Positions 1-6,533 of a stretch of 44,855 nt of DNA are shown here, piece after piece (the first letter of the stretch is position 1; the number at the start of each line of letters is the position of its first letter). The stretch is from IMG/VR virus record IMGVR_UViG_3300035689_000030, positions 1 through 44,855 of that record, one strand, 5' to 3'. Origin of the DNA: a virus. The notes below the pieces were generated by a model, which was given only the letters and a program-made list of their open reading frames with translations, was not told where the DNA came from and made no database searches. A program made the position numbers and the translations under genes.

Positions 1-17
1 AAGGGGTTTTCGTTCAT
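1..17 (-). CDS. 5' end of a gene running off the window
   Basis: Only the first five codons (M-N-E-N-P) are inside the window, so the product cannot be identified. The start is supported by a Shine-Dalgarno-like GAGGTGAA ending about five bases before the ATG on the minus strand, and by a position just downstream of a terminator, as expected for the first gene of a new transcription unit. Confidence 0.5.
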
Positions 18-103
18 ACGCTTCACCTCTATATTCTACTACTATCTAGGTGTTTTGTGTTGATTCCTTAACAATAATTTATGCCTACGAGTTTATACCT
101 ATT

Positions 104-128
104 AAAAAAGGAGGGAATCAACCCCTCC
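104..128 (-). terminator. Rho-independent terminator
   Basis: On the minus strand a GGAGGG/CCCTCC stem with a seven-base loop (110-128) is followed directly by six T residues. It lies six bases beyond the stop of the 27-aa ORF and would end the operon of small genes upstream of it. Confidence 0.75.
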
Positions 129-133
129 GATTT

Positions 134-217
134 CTACTTAAATAAAAATTGAATATAAAGAGACAATAACACTATTGCAACCGCAGATCCTGCTGCAATT
201 TGTAATATTGCAAACAT
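134..217 (-). CDS. 27-aa single-pass membrane micropeptide
   Basis: I translate a 27-residue product (starts MFAILQIAAGSA, ends YIQFLFK) that is almost entirely one hydrophobic helix followed by a lysine. The ATG overlaps the stop of the preceding ORF (TGATG) and has GGAG about eight bases upstream, inside the preceding gene, so translation is probably coupled. A terminator follows directly. Size and shape resemble small single-helix subunits of photosynthetic complexes, but I cannot match it to any of them. Function unknown; the call rests on the ribosome binding site, the coupling and the membrane-helix character. Confidence 0.55.
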   Translation of the reverse strand: MFAILQIAAGSAVAIVLLSLYIQFLFK

Positions 218-315
218 CACTTTGCTCCAACTAGTTGTGCTAATTGTGCTTGGTGACGACGCTCTTCTTTTTGTTTTTGTTCTTTGATAAGTTGTAGGAA
301 GTTTAGCTTTTGCAT
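217..315 (-). CDS. 32-aa charged helical micropeptide
   Basis: A 32-residue ORF (starts MQKLNFLQLIKEQK, ends AQLVGAK) rich in Gln, Lys, Glu and Arg, likely one amphipathic or coiled-coil helix. It has a near-perfect Shine-Dalgarno (AAGGAGGG) upstream of the ATG. Its start overlaps the stop of the DUF4278-like gene (TGATG) and its own stop overlaps the start of the next micropeptide. The chain of three overlapping small ORFs ending at a terminator supports all three as real. Function unknown. Confidence 0.6.
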   Translation of the reverse strand: MQKLNFLQLIKEQKQKEERRHQAQLAQLVGAK

Positions 316-452
316 CACTTATGTCCCTCCTTTACAAACTTAACACCACGATAGGTTTCGTTGTATTGTTGGGCTTGTTGTTGCATTTGCTGTTGATACT
401 GAATACGCTTTTCAGTATCGTATTCAACGCCCCTGTAGACAATTTTAGCCAT
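315..452 (-). CDS. DUF4278-like small protein (YRG motif)
   Basis: A 45-aa product beginning MAKIVYRGVEYDTEKR and ending in a short YRGVKF segment. The YRGVxYD core is what I know from the DUF4278 family, small proteins common in cyanobacteria and their phages; this family assignment is from memory. The middle is very Gln-rich (about ten Gln in residues 18-29). An AGGGGA Shine-Dalgarno-like stretch precedes the ATG. First of three overlapping small genes that end at the terminator near 104-128. Molecular function of the family is unknown. Confidence 0.72.
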   Translation of the reverse strand: MAKIVYRGVEYDTEKRIQYQQQMQQQAQQYNETYRGVKFVKEGHK

Positions 453-495
453 TTGTTTTCCCCTAAAGAAATGAGAGTTTTTAATTCCCGTTCCT

Positions 496-702
496 TCAGT
501 CGGCTTTTGCGTCTATTTTACACTCTTTTGGAGAAATCTGTTTTATTTCCCAAATCAAGTCATTTTTGGCTTGTTTTGGAATATCAACTTTATGAATTCT
601 CCCAACCATTAACTGTGCTTGTAGGCAAGTTAAAATGAGTGTTTCCATAGATGAACGTTCCGTTCCGAGTCGGCTTACTTGCGTCCTATTTAATTTTAGC
701 AC
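496..702 (-). CDS. Hypothetical small protein, start uncertain
   Basis: The open frame encodes up to 68 aa from a GTG at 702 that overlaps the end of the upstream gene by seven bases. The GTG lacks a well-placed ribosome binding site. The internal ATG at 651 (METLILTCLQAQ...) has a GGAACG stretch about eight bases upstream and would give 51 aa. The N-terminal part of this shorter form is mildly hydrophobic and the rest is polar with many Lys and Ile. I do not recognise it. Position in a same-strand series of small genes supports it; lack of a known family and of a strong start keeps confidence low. Confidence 0.4.
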   Translation of the reverse strand: MLKLNRTQVSRLGTERSSMETLILTCLQAQLMVGRIHKVDIPKQAKNDLIWEIKQISPKECKIDAKAD

Positions 703-902
703 TTAAGTTTTATAACGTCCTTTCGGAGTTCTGATAGCAATCGGTTTTCTTTTCTTTGGTCTACTACATCGTCGTTTTTAACGATGTCCATTAGTTCCCA
801 CGCTGCGTCGCAACTTATTGTCACCTGATTTGATTTGGCAAGTTGTGGCGTAGAAATAGAAAGAAGTGGAACCCATGCTAAAAGCAAAAGTGCTTTAGTC
901 AT
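696..902 (-). CDS. Small exported or membrane-anchored protein
   Basis: A 68-aa product with a clear N-terminal signal-like segment (MTKALLLLAWVPLLSISTP), then a polar mature part with two Cys (in ISCDAAW and at the C-terminus KLKC). This suggests export to the periplasm or membrane anchoring, with a possible disulfide between the two cysteines. Similar short signal-bearing proteins are frequent among cyanomyovirus accessory genes, but I cannot name a family. The gene is preceded by a TATAAT box and a CCTAAATA late-like motif and may be the first gene of its unit. Confidence 0.65.
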   Translation of the reverse strand: MTKALLLLAWVPLLSISTPQLAKSNQVTISCDAAWELMDIVKNDDVVDQRKENRLLSELRKDVIKLKC

Positions 903-922
903 AGGATGAACGTTAGAGGATT

Positions 923-949
923 ATTATACCTCTATTCACTGTATTTAGG
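923..949 (-). promoter_or_regulatory. Candidate promoter region
   Basis: On the minus strand a perfect TATAAT (923-928) lies about 20 bases before the start codon of the signal-bearing small gene, with a CCTAAATA motif (942-949), like the T4-type late box, just upstream. No convincing -35 is seen at 17 bases (best TTCCTA). Part of a gene-free stretch of about 130 bases that also holds weak GGGAAA/TTTCCC hairpins (about 1008-1037). Confidence 0.35.
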
Positions 950-1035
950 AAGTTTTGTGTGTATTTCCTGATACAATTTTAGAAAACTTTAAGAAGTCAA
1001 AATTTTGCCGGGAAATTTTTCCCCGATCTGGGAAA

Positions 1036-1374
1036 TCACTTTCGCTTTTTCTTTTCGGGTGCTTTATAACCCCAGGTCTTTGGATTATGTCTACCATATC
1101 CAAAACCAATACTCTTTAAATTTTCACGAAACTTATCCCAGTACATATCAAACAAACGAGTTCTTGTTCCTCTGGTCAGATCGAAACAAATCTTATCATC
1201 TACAAGATACTTAATGATATAGGCATCATTGGGTGCCTCTTTAGTGCAGACATCAGCATAAGAACCATTTTCAATCAGAATGTCGCAACCATAACGTGAC
1301 TTACAAGTTTCTTTTTCTGCGGGTGTCCAATGGTCCATATGCTTTTCCTGTACTTTTTCAAGAACCTGACTCAC
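1036..1374 (-). CDS. Hypothetical protein, GTG start coupled to upstream gene
   Basis: I choose the GTG at 1374 (112 aa, VSQVLEKVQEKHMDHWTP...) rather than the GTG at 1389. A strong GGGGAGGG Shine-Dalgarno sits about five bases before it, and it forms a four-base GTGA overlap with the stop of the upstream gene, typical of translational coupling. The protein is mixed polar with four Cys (two in the TCKSRYGC segment) and ends in a very basic tail (PEKKKRK). No domain recognised. The basic tail could mean nucleic-acid binding, but that is only a guess. Confidence 0.7.
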   Translation of the reverse strand: MSQVLEKVQEKHMDHWTPAEKETCKSRYGCDILIENGSYADVCTKEAPNDAYIIKYLVDDKICFDLTRGTRTRLFDMYWDKFRENLKSIGFGYGRHNPKTWGYKAPEKKKRK

Positions 1375-1976
1375 GAACGCCCTCCCCACTGAATGTCGGG
1401 ATAAGCTTCAGATACAACTTCCTTTGTAATCTTATACTTTTCTTCAAGTCTTTTATCCTTTACAAGACACAGAATTTCTGCTTCAAAAGGATGAAGTCCT
1501 TGTAGGATATTAATGAACATTGTTTCTCTACGAAGAGAACTCAGTCCATCATTTCCACCTTTAACGAAATTATAAAACTTCTCATATTCTTTGCGAATCG
1601 ATGAACGCCCTTGATCCTGAGATCCTAGAGAGTTACTTCCAAGTTCTCCCATTTTGGAAACAGCGTCATCAATTTTTCCAGAGAGAGTTCCGCTAAATGA
1701 AGTCTGTTCATTTGTAGCGGCATAAGGAACATCTCCAGGAGGAAGAACTGAGATGATACTCTCATCAAAGTTCCAAATAAAAATTGCCTTCAAAGAAGGA
1801 TGGTCATATTTTCTCAGTGCTTCAACTTTTTTAGCATTTGATCTTTGCTTTGAAACAAGTTGAAGAACTTCAAATGCAAATGGATTTCCAGGAAGATCTG
1901 GAATCTGTTCTGTCTTTGTTTTGGCAGTAACTGTTTTGGGTTTGCTAGTTACTTTTTTCTGTGTTGTTGTAGTCAT
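1371..1976 (-). CDS. Cyanophage conserved protein (DUF6433-like)
   Basis: A 201-aa soluble protein. The first 25 residues are a low-complexity Thr/Lys tail. Residues around 30-85 (EVLQLVSKQRSNAKKVEALRK..HPSLKAIFIWNFD) match my memory of a family found almost only in T4-like cyanophages (DUF6433); the assignment is by recall, not search. The C-terminal half (FVKGGNDGLSSLRRETMF... ILCLVKDKRL) is helical and well formed. Function unknown; members are sometimes discussed as recombination or structural accessory factors without proof. It shares a four-base overlap with the downstream GTG-started gene. Confidence 0.82.
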   Translation of the reverse strand: MTTTTQKKVTSKPKTVTAKTKTEQIPDLPGNPFAFEVLQLVSKQRSNAKKVEALRKYDHPSLKAIFIWNFDESIISVLPPGDVPYAATNEQTSFSGTLSGKIDDAVSKMGELGSNSLGSQDQGRSSIRKEYEKFYNFVKGGNDGLSSLRRETMFINILQGLHPFEAEILCLVKDKRLEEKYKITKEVVSEAYPDIQWGGRS

Positions 1977-2005
1977 AAAAATCCAAAATCTAAATTCATT
2001 TACAC

Positions 2006-2013
2006 TATTTAGT
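2006..2013 (-). promoter_or_regulatory. Late-promoter-like ACTAAATA
   Basis: ACTAAATA on the minus strand about 30 bases upstream of the 201-aa gene and touching the end of the preceding gene. It resembles the NCTAAATA variant of the T4-like late promoter. No experimental support. Confidence 0.4.
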
Positions 2014-2243
2014 TATTCCTCTTCATCCTCATCTTCGTAATCATCGAAGTAATCAGGATTAAAGCTAATTGCTAATACTTCATCAGGAATTACATTGCCT
2101 TTGCTATCAAAAAACTCTGGATGGAGTTTTGGACGGTCCTGATAATTCATCATATATTCTCGGGCGACCCAACCAGTTACAAGTCCCACTATAAGAAATA
2201 ATACTGTTAAAAAACAACCTAAAACCAAACTAGTTGCTAACAT
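2013..2243 (-). CDS. Small membrane protein with acidic tail
   Basis: A 76-aa protein. Residues about 2-27 are one transmembrane helix (LVLGCFLTVLFLIVGLVTG). A conserved-looking polar middle follows (REYMMNYQDRPKLHPEFFD) and then a strongly acidic C-terminus (YFDDYEDEDEEE). GGAGAAAAAGAA precedes the ATG and serves as ribosome binding site. I recall very similar proteins in most cyanomyoviruses, always unnamed. Probably inner-membrane located with the acidic tail in the cytoplasm (inference). Confidence 0.8.
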   Translation of the reverse strand: MLATSLVLGCFLTVLFLIVGLVTGWVAREYMMNYQDRPKLHPEFFDSKGNVIPDEVLAISFNPDYFDDYEDEDEEE

Positions 2244-2481
2244 TTCTTTTTCTCCGGGAAACTACTTTTCTTTTCCTTGATTTAAAGGAAAATTCAAAAT
2301 AGATGGTTACTTCCCGATTCAGAAAGCAAACCATCTTTTCAAAGATGATGTGGAAAGGTTGAGTTTGCTTTCTTTTTCCTCCATTAAGAATCAATTCAAC
2401 ACCACGATTAAAGTGGTCTTCCTTTTTATTTAGGTTAGGATTTGATGATTTGTTGCTCCTTGAGGAATTTGATTGTGTCAA
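2230..2481 (-). CDS. Doubtful ORF between grx and membrane-protein gene
   Basis: An open frame of up to 83 codons that starts only from TTG inside the glutaredoxin gene. Without that overlap it has a basic, plausible C-terminal half (VCFLNREVTIYFEFSFK then RKRK-type tail) but no good start with a ribosome binding site. It overlaps the next gene by 14 bases. The roughly 190 bases between the glutaredoxin stop and the next start otherwise hold a CCTAAATA motif and nothing else I can name. Kept because the gap is unusually long here; may be non-coding leader. Confidence 0.22.
   Translation of the reverse strand: MTQSNSSRSNKSSNPNLNKKEDHFNRGVELILNGGKRKQTQPFHIIFEKMVCFLNREVTIYFEFSFKSRKRKVVSRRKRNVSN
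2427..2434 (-). promoter_or_regulatory. Late-promoter-like CCTAAATA
   Basis: CCTAAATA directly after the glutaredoxin stop codon on the minus strand, upstream of the membrane-protein gene. Same motif class as at 942-949 and 2006-2013. Confidence 0.4.
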
Positions 2482-2677
2482 CGGATCCTCCTATCTTTTG
2501 ATCATCGCAAACAACTTGAGGAAAGGTTGATCCTTGCCCAAATTCAGCATAAAACTCTTCTCTAGAGAAATGCTCACCTAAATTATACACTACATAACTA
2601 CTTCCAGTCAATTCAAGGACTTGTTTAACTTTATAGCAATAGGGGCAATTATCTTTAGAATATACTGTGAAATTCAT
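2435..2677 (-). CDS. grx: Glutaredoxin
   Basis: An 80-aa glutaredoxin, full length for the short phage/bacterial type. The dithiol active site CPYC is at residues 11-14, the cis-proline loop TFPQV at 51-55, and the glutathione-binding GG at 63-64 (IGGSVDT). It would reduce disulfides with glutathione, and in T4-like phages is thought to supply electrons to ribonucleotide reductase for deoxynucleotide synthesis in the host cytoplasm. It lies four bases downstream of a coiled-coil small gene and probably shares its transcript. Confidence 0.93.
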   Translation of the reverse strand: MNFTVYSKDNCPYCYKVKQVLELTGSSYVVYNLGEHFSREEFYAEFGQGSTFPQVVCDDQKIGGSVDTIKFLKEQQIIKS

Positions 2678-2681
2678 TGAA

Positions 2682-2894
2682 TTATTCTGCTGCTACTTCC
2701 GCTTCTGCAGTCTCTTCAGCAACTTCTGGTTCTGGAACAGTCACACCAGTTTGTTGAAGATATTCAATGATTCCTTGGAGTTTCACTGCCATCTCTCTTT
2801 TTTCAACAATCTTAGTATTCAGTTCTTGAATTTCTTGAATCAATTCACTCTGCTGTTGAATAGCAGACTGTAGGTGTAGTTGTTGTTCGTTCAT
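2682..2894 (-). CDS. Small coiled-coil protein
   Basis: A 70-aa protein. Residues 1-48 are a Gln/Glu-rich amphipathic helix with heptad-like leucine and isoleucine spacing (IQQQSELIQEIQELNTKIVE), likely a coiled coil. A short hydrophobic turn and an acidic Ala/Glu tail follow (EVAEETAEAEVAAE). It sits directly upstream of glutaredoxin. Such proteins are common small unknowns in cyanomyoviruses; no function is known to me. Oligomerisation is likely from the sequence. Confidence 0.75.
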   Translation of the reverse strand: MNEQQLHLQSAIQQQSELIQEIQELNTKIVEKREMAVKLQGIIEYLQQTGVTVPEPEVAEETAEAEVAAE

Positions 2895-2959
2895 TGGTTT
2901 CTTTTAAATACTTCTATATTAAATTAAAAAATTTATTCTGTCAAGTATTGACAAGACCT

Positions 2960-2991
2960 AAAAAGGCGACTAGACTAGGTTTGTCGCCTTT
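2960..2991 (-). terminator. Rho-independent terminator
   Basis: A nine-base-pair AAAGGCGAC/GTCGCCTTT stem with a 12-base loop (2962-2991), followed on the minus strand by a run of five T residues. It lies about 20 bases after the stop of the 85-aa gene and separates it from the coiled-coil/glutaredoxin unit. Confidence 0.8.
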
Positions 2992-3009
2992 GAAGATCAG
3001 GGTTTAGCT

Positions 3010-3267
3010 TCAGCTATGTTCTGCAACGAATGCTTTACCAGCAGTGATTGCTGCTTCAACATCAGAAAGGTCATCATCAGCACCACTAATGTGCTCGTTA
3101 CCCATTTGAAGTTCTAAGTGTGCAACGTTTCTACCAACAGCATCAACGACTTCCTTAGTGACTTCTTCCTTTTCCATCTCACTCGTAATTACCCATACAC
3201 TATCACGCATTGCAGAGATAGCACCAGCAATTTCTTCAGCAGTAGGAACTTTAGTTTCTTCAGACAT
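3010..3267 (-). CDS. Hypothetical acidic small protein
   Basis: An 85-aa acidic protein, predicted mostly helical (EEIAGAISAMRDSVWVI and SDVEAAITAGKAFVAEHS). It has a perfect AAAAGGAGT ribosome binding site upstream of the ATG and a CATAAATA motif before that. It is followed directly by a strong terminator, so it may be the last gene of the sugar-modification operon or a single-gene unit from its own late promoter. I do not recognise a functional family; similar short proteins occur in cyanomyoviruses. Confidence 0.75.
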   Translation of the reverse strand: MSEETKVPTAEEIAGAISAMRDSVWVITSEMEKEEVTKEVVDAVGRNVAHLELQMGNEHISGADDDLSDVEAAITAGKAFVAEHS

Positions 3268-3287
3268 TGTTTAACTCCTTTTTAGTT

Positions 3288-3295
3288 TATTTATG
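3288..3295 (-). promoter_or_regulatory. Late-promoter-like CATAAATA
   Basis: CATAAATA on the minus strand 20 bases before the start of the 85-aa gene, next to the sulfotransferase stop. Spacing leaves room for the AAGGAGT ribosome binding site. Confidence 0.5.
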
Positions 3296-3299
3296 AATA

Positions 3300-4247
3300 T
3301 CAACCACCGATTAAACCAGAATCATCTGACTCTTCGGTAGTGATTTCCGAAACTTCTTCAGTTTCTTCTACCTCATCGGTATCTTGTACGACTCTCCAGA
3401 ACTCAGTGTTCTTGCACTTCTCTAGAATTTCTTCTGAGAGAATTTCTTCTGGACTTGGTGCAGTTGATTTTACAACTGGACGTACTTCGTGCATATCAGC
3501 AAATCCATAAACCATACCATCATTCTCACGATTTTCATTCTTAAGATTATCAAAGGTATGTTCAAATGGTTCTTCACCCAAGAACTCATAAAGTTTTTGA
3601 ATAGTTTCCTGAGGATTGGTTGTTAACTCACGATACTCTACAAAGTGCAGTGATTCATCATAACCTTCCATTAGTGCTTTTCTGAGTCCTTCTACCGACT
3701 GACCAAGAATACCTGCAGGGCTTGCAAGCAGTTCGCAACGATTATCATCCGTCAGAGGAATGTTATTCTTGATGAGCATTTCATCAATGAAGTTAATACG
3801 TCCATCAACCTGATAAGGATTGCGACGAATCATTGAGATAAACGAAGTCAGAATCTCTGCAGTGTCACGAACAGGGCAGATAACCTTAGGTGGAACATCA
3901 AAGTAACCAGGAATATATTCCATACGAACAGTCCAAGAACGGTTCTTATCGAAAATTACTGGTTCTGGACGATCACCATAAAACTGGGGAAGAACTGAAG
4001 CAATGATTTCTCTTGCTTGTTGTGGTTTTGGATAACCCAGATACAGTTCATCATTGGCAAGGCTATTCTCCAGAGCAATCATTGTAGGTACTACAGGAGA
4101 GCTAGGTCCAGAATAAAATCTTGGATTCTGGTTTAGAATTGACGAAAGCAGTGTGCTTCCAGACCTTGGAAGACCTGCCATAAAATAGAATGTTTTATTC
4201 ATTCTGCTCATTTCCTCACGGATAATTTCTTTAATCATTTCCTTCAT
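3300..4247 (-). CDS. PAPS-dependent sulfotransferase family protein
   Basis: A 315-aa protein of the Sulfotransfer_3 type. The 5'-phosphosulfate loop is GLPRSGSTLL (residues 25-34). The 3'-phosphate-binding region is CPVRDTAEILTSFIS (124-138), with Arg127 and the following serines in the expected place. These enzymes move sulfate from PAPS to a hydroxyl of a glycan, lipid or protein. The start at 4247 follows AGGAGG by about 11 bases; an internal ATG (M16, MNKTFYFMAG...) with GAGGAA upstream is an equally good start. The last 27 residues are very acidic. It follows four sugar/methyl-transferase genes, which suggests sulfation of the same glycan (inference). Confidence 0.85.
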   Translation of the reverse strand: MKEMIKEIIREEMSRMNKTFYFMAGLPRSGSTLLSSILNQNPRFYSGPSSPVVPTMIALENSLANDELYLGYPKPQQAREIIASVLPQFYGDRPEPVIFDKNRSWTVRMEYIPGYFDVPPKVICPVRDTAEILTSFISMIRRNPYQVDGRINFIDEMLIKNNIPLTDDNRCELLASPAGILGQSVEGLRKALMEGYDESLHFVEYRELTTNPQETIQKLYEFLGEEPFEHTFDNLKNENRENDGMVYGFADMHEVRPVVKSTAPSPEEILSEEILEKCKNTEFWRVVQDTDEVEETEEVSEITTEESDDSGLIGG

Positions 4248-4262
4248 TGGTTTTTAATCCTC

Positions 4263-5171
4263 CTATTGTTTGTCGATAGATGCAATGACTTTATCAAAAT
4301 CATAAAGTTCTTCTTGTTCTCCAAATGGATACTCTACTTCGTTTCCATTGAAATCAAAATCAAAAAAGTAACTTCCTGGAAGTTTAAAGTCATATGGAAT
4401 TTCGGTGCAGATATTATCGTGCATTTCATAACCAAAAACTTTCGGACTCGTGCCGCTCCAAAGAACTGTAGAGGGTAATCTTAATGCTGCTGCTGCGTGT
4501 TGCATACAGGAGTCGATTAAGATTCTCTTCTTACTATGTATAAGAATACTAAAAAGTTCGATGAGAGATAGTGAACTTTCTGGAGTTGCAAAAATTGGAT
4601 AAGCATCCTCCAGTTTTGGAGAGTTCAATTTGGTAATTTGATAAATGTGATACTTGTCCTTGTAATGATCTACAATTCTCTGTGCCAGTTCAAATGGCAT
4701 ATCACGAGTCCAGGAATATGGTTTGGCATCTGTCGTCATCATACCTCCATTGGTATGAATGACCATTACAGGTTTTTTACCCTTGCACCAAACTTCTCTG
4801 GAAATATTTTTCTGAAGATTATTAAACTTCAGTTCTGGTTTTTCATTATTAAATTTAAGATTATATAACTTACACCAATTTTCAATCAGTGGAAGTTTCT
4901 TGTGAATATGGTCCGTTGTATAATAAGGTTCGTGTTGGAAGATGAGTGAGTCCTTATCACGAATATAATTCTGATAGAAGTAACTCGTATTTCCTAATTG
5001 ATAGACACGATCAACAAAAGAAATGTTGATAAAGATTTCTGTGTAGACGCAAACTACAATTAACTTCCTATCAGGATAATTGTTTTTAATACACTTTGCG
5101 ACTGCTGTTGCTGCAATGTGCTTTCCGATTCCACCCTGAACGTGGAATATGCAGTACTTTTTAGAACTCAT
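4263..5171 (-). CDS. GT-B glycosyltransferase, heptosyltransferase (GT9)-like
   Basis: A 302-aa protein with the shape of a GT9/heptosyltransferase. The N-terminal Rossmann half opens FHVQGGIGKHIAATAVAK (residues 9-26). The C-terminal half contains IDSCMQHAAAALRLPSTVLW (219-238) then SGTSPKVFGYEM, the place where this family binds the nucleotide-sugar donor (compare D-S/T-GxxHxAAAL..P in ADP-heptose LPS heptosyltransferases). It likely adds a sugar to a saccharide acceptor. The usual family length is around 330-350 aa, so this one is compact. Neighbours are two GT-A transferases and a methyltransferase upstream and a sulfotransferase downstream. Confidence 0.75.
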   Translation of the reverse strand: MSSKKYCIFHVQGGIGKHIAATAVAKCIKNNYPDRKLIVVCVYTEIFINISFVDRVYQLGNTSYFYQNYIRDKDSLIFQHEPYYTTDHIHKKLPLIENWCKLYNLKFNNEKPELKFNNLQKNISREVWCKGKKPVMVIHTNGGMMTTDAKPYSWTRDMPFELAQRIVDHYKDKYHIYQITKLNSPKLEDAYPIFATPESSLSLIELFSILIHSKKRILIDSCMQHAAAALRLPSTVLWSGTSPKVFGYEMHDNICTEIPYDFKLPGSYFFDFDFNGNEVEYPFGEQEELYDFDKVIASIDKQ

Positions 5172-5217
5172 AAAAATTTCAATTCATTCTATATTATGTA
5201 TAAGAGATTTAAAACGC

Positions 5218-5793
5218 TTAAAGTTGAAACGTGGTTCGGATTTCTTCTATTAAATCCTGGTCCTTTGATACCACACCAAGACCATAAGAGCAGGTGAAAT
5301 TGACCTTAGGTAGATTCAATTCTGCAAAAAATCTATCGACTTCATATCCTGGTTTTTGAACAAAGGTATCGTGAAATAAAATCACACCATCGTCTTTTAC
5401 AAATTTGCTCCAGGTATCATAATCATTCTTCACTGCTTGATAAGTGTGATAACCATCAATGTGTAGAATATCAATTGGATGCTTCCATTGTTTTGCAACC
5501 ATTCCAAAGTAACCTTTTACAAACTTAACGTGATTGAATTGAAGTTCTTTTTTCTTTTGCTTGACATATTCAAACGTGTTTTTAAATCCTACCATTGGAT
5601 CTCCTTCAAAGCAATCGATACCATATACTGTACCGATCTTTGGTAGAGCAAAGCAGAATGTTGAATAACCAAAATCAACACCTAGATCTACAGTCACTTC
5701 TGGATTTTTTCTGTTAACAATCCATTGGGCAAATGTAATATGATCAGTCCAACCCGTTGGAACTTGTTCTATAATGCGAAGTTCGTTTTCCAT
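5218..5793 (-). CDS. SAM-dependent class I methyltransferase (Methyltransf_24-like)
   Basis: A 191-aa methyltransferase. SAM-binding motif I is VTVDLGVDFGYSTF (33-46), an acidic residue ends strand beta2 (GID, 58-60), and DILHIDGYHTYQAVKNDYDTW-type sequence spans 108-128 with DGVILFHDTF at 135-144. This pattern is typical of the Methyltransf_24 group found in saccharide biosynthesis clusters, where members O-methylate sugars. The ATG overlaps the stop of the upstream glycosyltransferase by one base (TAATG). Sugar methylation is inferred from context. Confidence 0.83.
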   Translation of the reverse strand: MENELRIIEQVPTGWTDHITFAQWIVNRKNPEVTVDLGVDFGYSTFCFALPKIGTVYGIDCFEGDPMVGFKNTFEYVKQKKKELQFNHVKFVKGYFGMVAKQWKHPIDILHIDGYHTYQAVKNDYDTWSKFVKDDGVILFHDTFVQKPGYEVDRFFAELNLPKVNFTCSYGLGVVSKDQDLIEEIRTTFQL

Positions 5794-6533
5794 TAGTATC
5801 CAAAAATATTTGTTTTAGGTTGAAGAGTATGTTTTATAATGTCCCATTGCTTTGCACCCTTAAAGTGATTGTACTGATAGGCATTATGTGTGTCCAGATC
5901 AATTCGTTTTTGTATCGGACCTTTTTTGATTCCAAGAGTTTTTGAAATTTCACCACTGATCTTATTGGTTTTCAGAGCATAAATGTTCTCACAGTTCTGA
6001 ATTAAGTAGTCATCACCATACCAGACCTTATAAAGGCTTGGAATGACTTTGTACTTGGAGCGTTTGATAAACATACAAACACCAAATGCATAACTCTGAC
6101 TTCCAATCGGTCTGTTCTTTAGAATATTCAGTTTGATCAGTTCGTCTGATTGATCTGGTTGATGTGCGATATGAAAGTTATCAACACTTCCTTTCAGATA
6201 AGAACCAATGATATCAATATTCTCCATATCCAATGTGGAGATATAATTGAAGATACCTTCTTCTACAAAGACATCATCATTCAAAATGCATAGAACATCT
6301 GAATTGGAACGATAGTAACCTTCATTCCAAGCAGGATTCACATAGATGTTTTTGTTGTAGCAAACCAATTTAATCTTTGGATGCTGAAGAATCGGATCAT
6401 TAGGTCTTTTGGATTTTTGATTATCGATTAAAATAATCGAATTAACTGCTGAGAATTCACAGTATTGTTTCAGATAATCGATAAAATTTTCCACACACCA
6501 CATTGTAGGTGTTACAATATCAATGGAGTTCAT
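5793..6533 (-). CDS. GT-A glycosyltransferase (GT2-like)
   Basis: A 246-aa GT2-fold protein. The opening strand is SIDIVTPTMW, a second strand is SIILIDN (residues 32-38), and the metal/nucleotide DxD-type site is LCILNDDVFVEEG (81-93). A later FGVCMFIKRSKY segment and YGDDYLI (acceptor-side acidic motif) match the second half of GT2 enzymes. It should transfer a sugar from a nucleotide donor to a glycan. It overlaps the upstream transferase by four bases (ATGA) and the downstream methyltransferase by one base, so the three are translationally coupled. Confidence 0.8.
   Translation of the reverse strand: MNSIDIVTPTMWCVENFIDYLKQYCEFSAVNSIILIDNQKSKRPNDPILQHPKIKLVCYNKNIYVNPAWNEGYYRSNSDVLCILNDDVFVEEGIFNYISTLDMENIDIIGSYLKGSVDNFHIAHQPDQSDELIKLNILKNRPIGSQSYAFGVCMFIKRSKYKVIPSLYKVWYGDDYLIQNCENIYALKTNKISGEISKTLGIKKGPIQKRIDLDTHNAYQYNHFKGAKQWDIIKHTLQPKTNIFGY

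Noticed and set aside
321-638. Plus-strand frame of 105 codons
   Set aside because: Lies antisense to small minus-strand genes that have ribosome binding sites and overlapping starts; hydrophobic content arises from the reversed codons.
1003-1037. Terminator formed by GGGAAA/TTTCCC repeats
   Set aside because: Several short competing stems, tiny loops and no T run on the minus strand; too weak to call.
2342-2357. CATCTTT/AAAGATG inverted repeat as a terminator
   Set aside because: Loop too short and no T run after it; may be part of a coding or leader sequence.
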